From contig NC_135558.1 of assembly GCF_964340395.1 (NCBI RefSeq), positions 9,778,501-9,842,500 of the forward strand: a DNA stretch of 64,000 nt. The letters run 5' to 3'. The notes below the pieces were generated by a model. The model worked only from the letters and a program-made list of their open reading frames with translations. It did not search any database and was not told where the DNA came from. Source of the stretch: Glandiceps talaboti (Eukaryota > Hemichordata > Enteropneusta > Spengelidae). The translations under genes and the position numbers were made by a program. Below, one piece after another: positions 62,226 through 64,000 of this stretch; within the stretch, counting starts at the first letter, position 1, and each line of letters opens with the position of its first letter.

Positions 62226-62271
62226 TATGTAAATAATTATGCAAATAATTATGCAAATAAATATGTAAATT
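62226..62271. promoter_or_regulatory. Four 12-bp units with octamer-like POU sites
   Basis: ATGCAAAT occurs at 62239-62246 and 62251-62258, 12 bp apart, flanked on each side by tatgtaaat. ATGCAAAT is the canonical octamer bound by POU homeodomain proteins. Whether this is a binding cluster or only a 12-bp microsatellite is undecided. Confidence 0.4.
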
Positions 62272-62635
62272 AATGTATATTAAAGTCACTTCTACTTACA
62301 ATGATTTCCCTCTCCTTTGAATCACTGAAAACTCATAGCCCCCACCCCCACCCCCACCCCACTTCCATCGACCACGCGGAATTATAAACCAGTGTCACAT
62401 CATGGACCCTAACATAGTATTCGTCGATAATTTCAAGCTGGTCGAACACTTCAGGTATCGAATGAAAGTTGGCATTATTAAAGCATATGTACCCCCATCT
62501 CAGCTATGAATCAATCAACTTGTAATACAAACAACAACAGTTGTATTAAAAAGAATTTAATATGGTGTTTCTGGCCGTATTTCGTGTATTGTCCCCATGC
62601 CAAGAAATAGGACAACATACATATTGCAGTTACAC
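62272..62635. other. No gene seen; C-rich tract
   Basis: (CCCCCA)n lies at 62338-62361. The remainder has no recognised feature. Confidence 0.4.
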
Positions 62636-62653
62636 ATACATACATACATACAT

Positions 62654-62692
<39 letters not shown>
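62636..62692. repeat. (CATA)n and (AATC)n microsatellites
   Basis: CATA to about 62656, then AATC to 62691. Confidence 0.96.
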
Positions 62693-63165
62693 GATTTCTA
62701 TAATGCCGATCTCCAGAGCAATGTTCTGTTCTGTTAGTAGCGGGTTTTTTTTAGTGTGGTGATATTTTTTCGTGTGTGTTTATAACAAATGAGTCAAACA
62801 TAACAATTTTGTATATACCTGATCATATAAATAAATTGTAACTAGAAAATGTTAGCTGTATGTTAAATATCATTGCATGTGTACACATTACCCAACTATT
62901 TTATTTATAGCATGTCCAGGTATCTACGGGTAGAACTTCCACAATTACATAAATATGCAATTGTTTTCCGTATGTGCAAGCTCTTCAATTTTCTGCAAGA
63001 GCTGCGATTTTTACGATGCTGTTTACATTTATTTTACCAATTAAATACCAACTATGTTGTGATTGGTGTAATACAAGCCAGGCCCCGAATAATTCAACGC
63101 CGAGCGTTACATATATGGCTTTTGTAATGTGTAGTCGCCGTGCCGTGTAGCAAAACTTGACTCGC
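62693..63165. other. No gene supported
   Basis: The 84-codon plus-strand frame at 62873-63127 is unrecognised. Confidence 0.35.
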
Positions 63166-63315
63166 GAACGGTCACGTGGTTATATAGATAAAGAATTCGC
63201 ACTTTTGTTGTATCGTACATACACATGCCTATTCTTTATCTTCTACGCGTTCTTCCACCCCATTCGCAATGTCTGTACTGTATTGGAATGAAAGTCATCG
63301 GTCACGTGACCCAAG
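63166..63315. promoter_or_regulatory. Pair of E-boxes with a TATA-like motif
   Basis: GGTCACGTGG at 63170-63179 is followed at once by ttatatag. GGTCACGTGACC, a perfect 12-bp palindrome, lies at 63300-63311. CACGTG is bound by bHLH-zipper factors (USF, MITF/TFE), and GTCACGTGAC equals the core of the lysosomal CLEAR element. agataaagaatt and attctttatct also pair across 63187-63240. Promoter function is inference; no downstream exon is visible. Confidence 0.3.
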
Positions 63316-64000
63316 GCTGAGTGAGTTACAGGTAAAAAGTGCACCAAATACATACGTCATTGAAATTGAGGGTCATTTCCCTGGATACACTACCCTGTAA
63401 TTGTATAATAACAGGGTCTTGGAAGTACAGCACACCCTTAATATGCAATCATATGGTGCTGTACCAGCAATAGTTAAGGATGTTACTATTTACCAGATTC
63501 AGCACGTTTTGGGACCAGGATTATGTATCAACATGTTTCTTGATCTACGTACTTTTCTGTTGTAGGCTGTTCACGAGGAGTTTGCATACTGTTTAGTTTG
63601 AAAGCAAAGCGTGTAATTTCAAAACGACATAGATTCTCACAAGCAAAGACTACCAGCTTAGTTACGGGTGTTGCTATTTGTGATGACGATTGTGTCTGGT
63701 ACATCTGGTTTCGCACTCGATTGGTGTACATTGCCATCAATCTGTCATTTTCCCTGTCCGTTTGATCAGAAGTGACAGGAGCTACGTGTTAATTTTGTCC
63801 CAATGCAGAATCGATGATAAAATATGCATTTAACACAACGACTCTGTGGAGGACTGTCAGTGTTTTTGTACAGACATGATGATAAGATGATTTCATTCAT
63901 TTAGATGTATCTTTTTATTTCAAGAATGTAAATTTCAAGTATAACCATAGTATTTATTTGTTAAAGGTAACACGGTATCAAATAGTACAGTAAGAGTTTC
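63316..64000. other. No gene seen to window end
   Basis: Moderately complex sequence. The 70-codon minus-strand frame at 63528-63740 has no recognisable domain. Confidence 0.35.

Overview
This window reads as eukaryotic, AT-rich, non-coding DNA, most likely intergenic or deep-intron sequence from a marine invertebrate. The reasons are long (CA)n, (TC)n, (CATA)n, (GTT)n and (CATAA)n microsatellites, very many minisatellites, a tRNA-derived SINE with a conserved 'gggtactccggtttc' core, and several short foldback DNA elements. There is no sign of operons, ribosome binding sites or dense coding. I could not fix the phylum; a mollusc, hemichordate or similar lineage is possible, but this is inference. 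No protein-coding gene, rRNA or functional tRNA could be supported. The long open frames all lie in tandem repeats or are short and unrecognised.

Layout. 1-1.5 kb: a 156-bp satellite cut by the window edge, then a hairpin element. 2.2-2.5 kb: an inverted (TG)n/(CA)n pair. 2.8 kb: a CTCF-like site. 4.0-13.6 kb: an almost continuous run of minisatellites with units of 39, 47/35, 47, 68, 60 and about 95 bp. 14.2-18 kb: (CATA)n and old degenerate repeats around a low-repeat island. 18.5-23.2 kb: a C-rich 115-bp repeat, then a large 73-bp array that grew from a 124-bp unit. 23.3-27 kb: dispersed elements and (TC)n tracts. 28-34.6 kb: a low-repeat island, more degenerate arrays, the longest (TC)n and a 27-bp poly-T repeat. 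36.1-36.7 kb: a SINE abutting an inverted-repeat element. 40-44 kb: a 41-bp array, (CATAA)n and a 117-155-bp degenerate repeat. 49-53 kb: a foldback element, (GTAT)n and a 28-bp array of about 47 copies. 53.4-57 kb: a degenerate repeat of about 175 bp split by a 2-kb low-repeat island. 57.6-64 kb: microsatellites, two more foldback elements, octamer-like and E-box clusters.

The functional hints are regulatory rather than coding. Low-repeat islands rich in TAAT/ATTA motifs look like conserved non-coding elements between the arrays, near 13.6-14.2, 16.7-17.0, 28.6-28.9, 31.4-31.7, 34.7-35.0, 44.1-44.5, 49.9-50.5 and 53.9-55.5 kb. One strong CTCF-like motif and at least seven DR1-like nuclear-receptor half-site pairs were also seen. 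The best candidates for something undescribed are the foldback-element families (two copies share an internal core but not termini) and the higher-order minisatellites.
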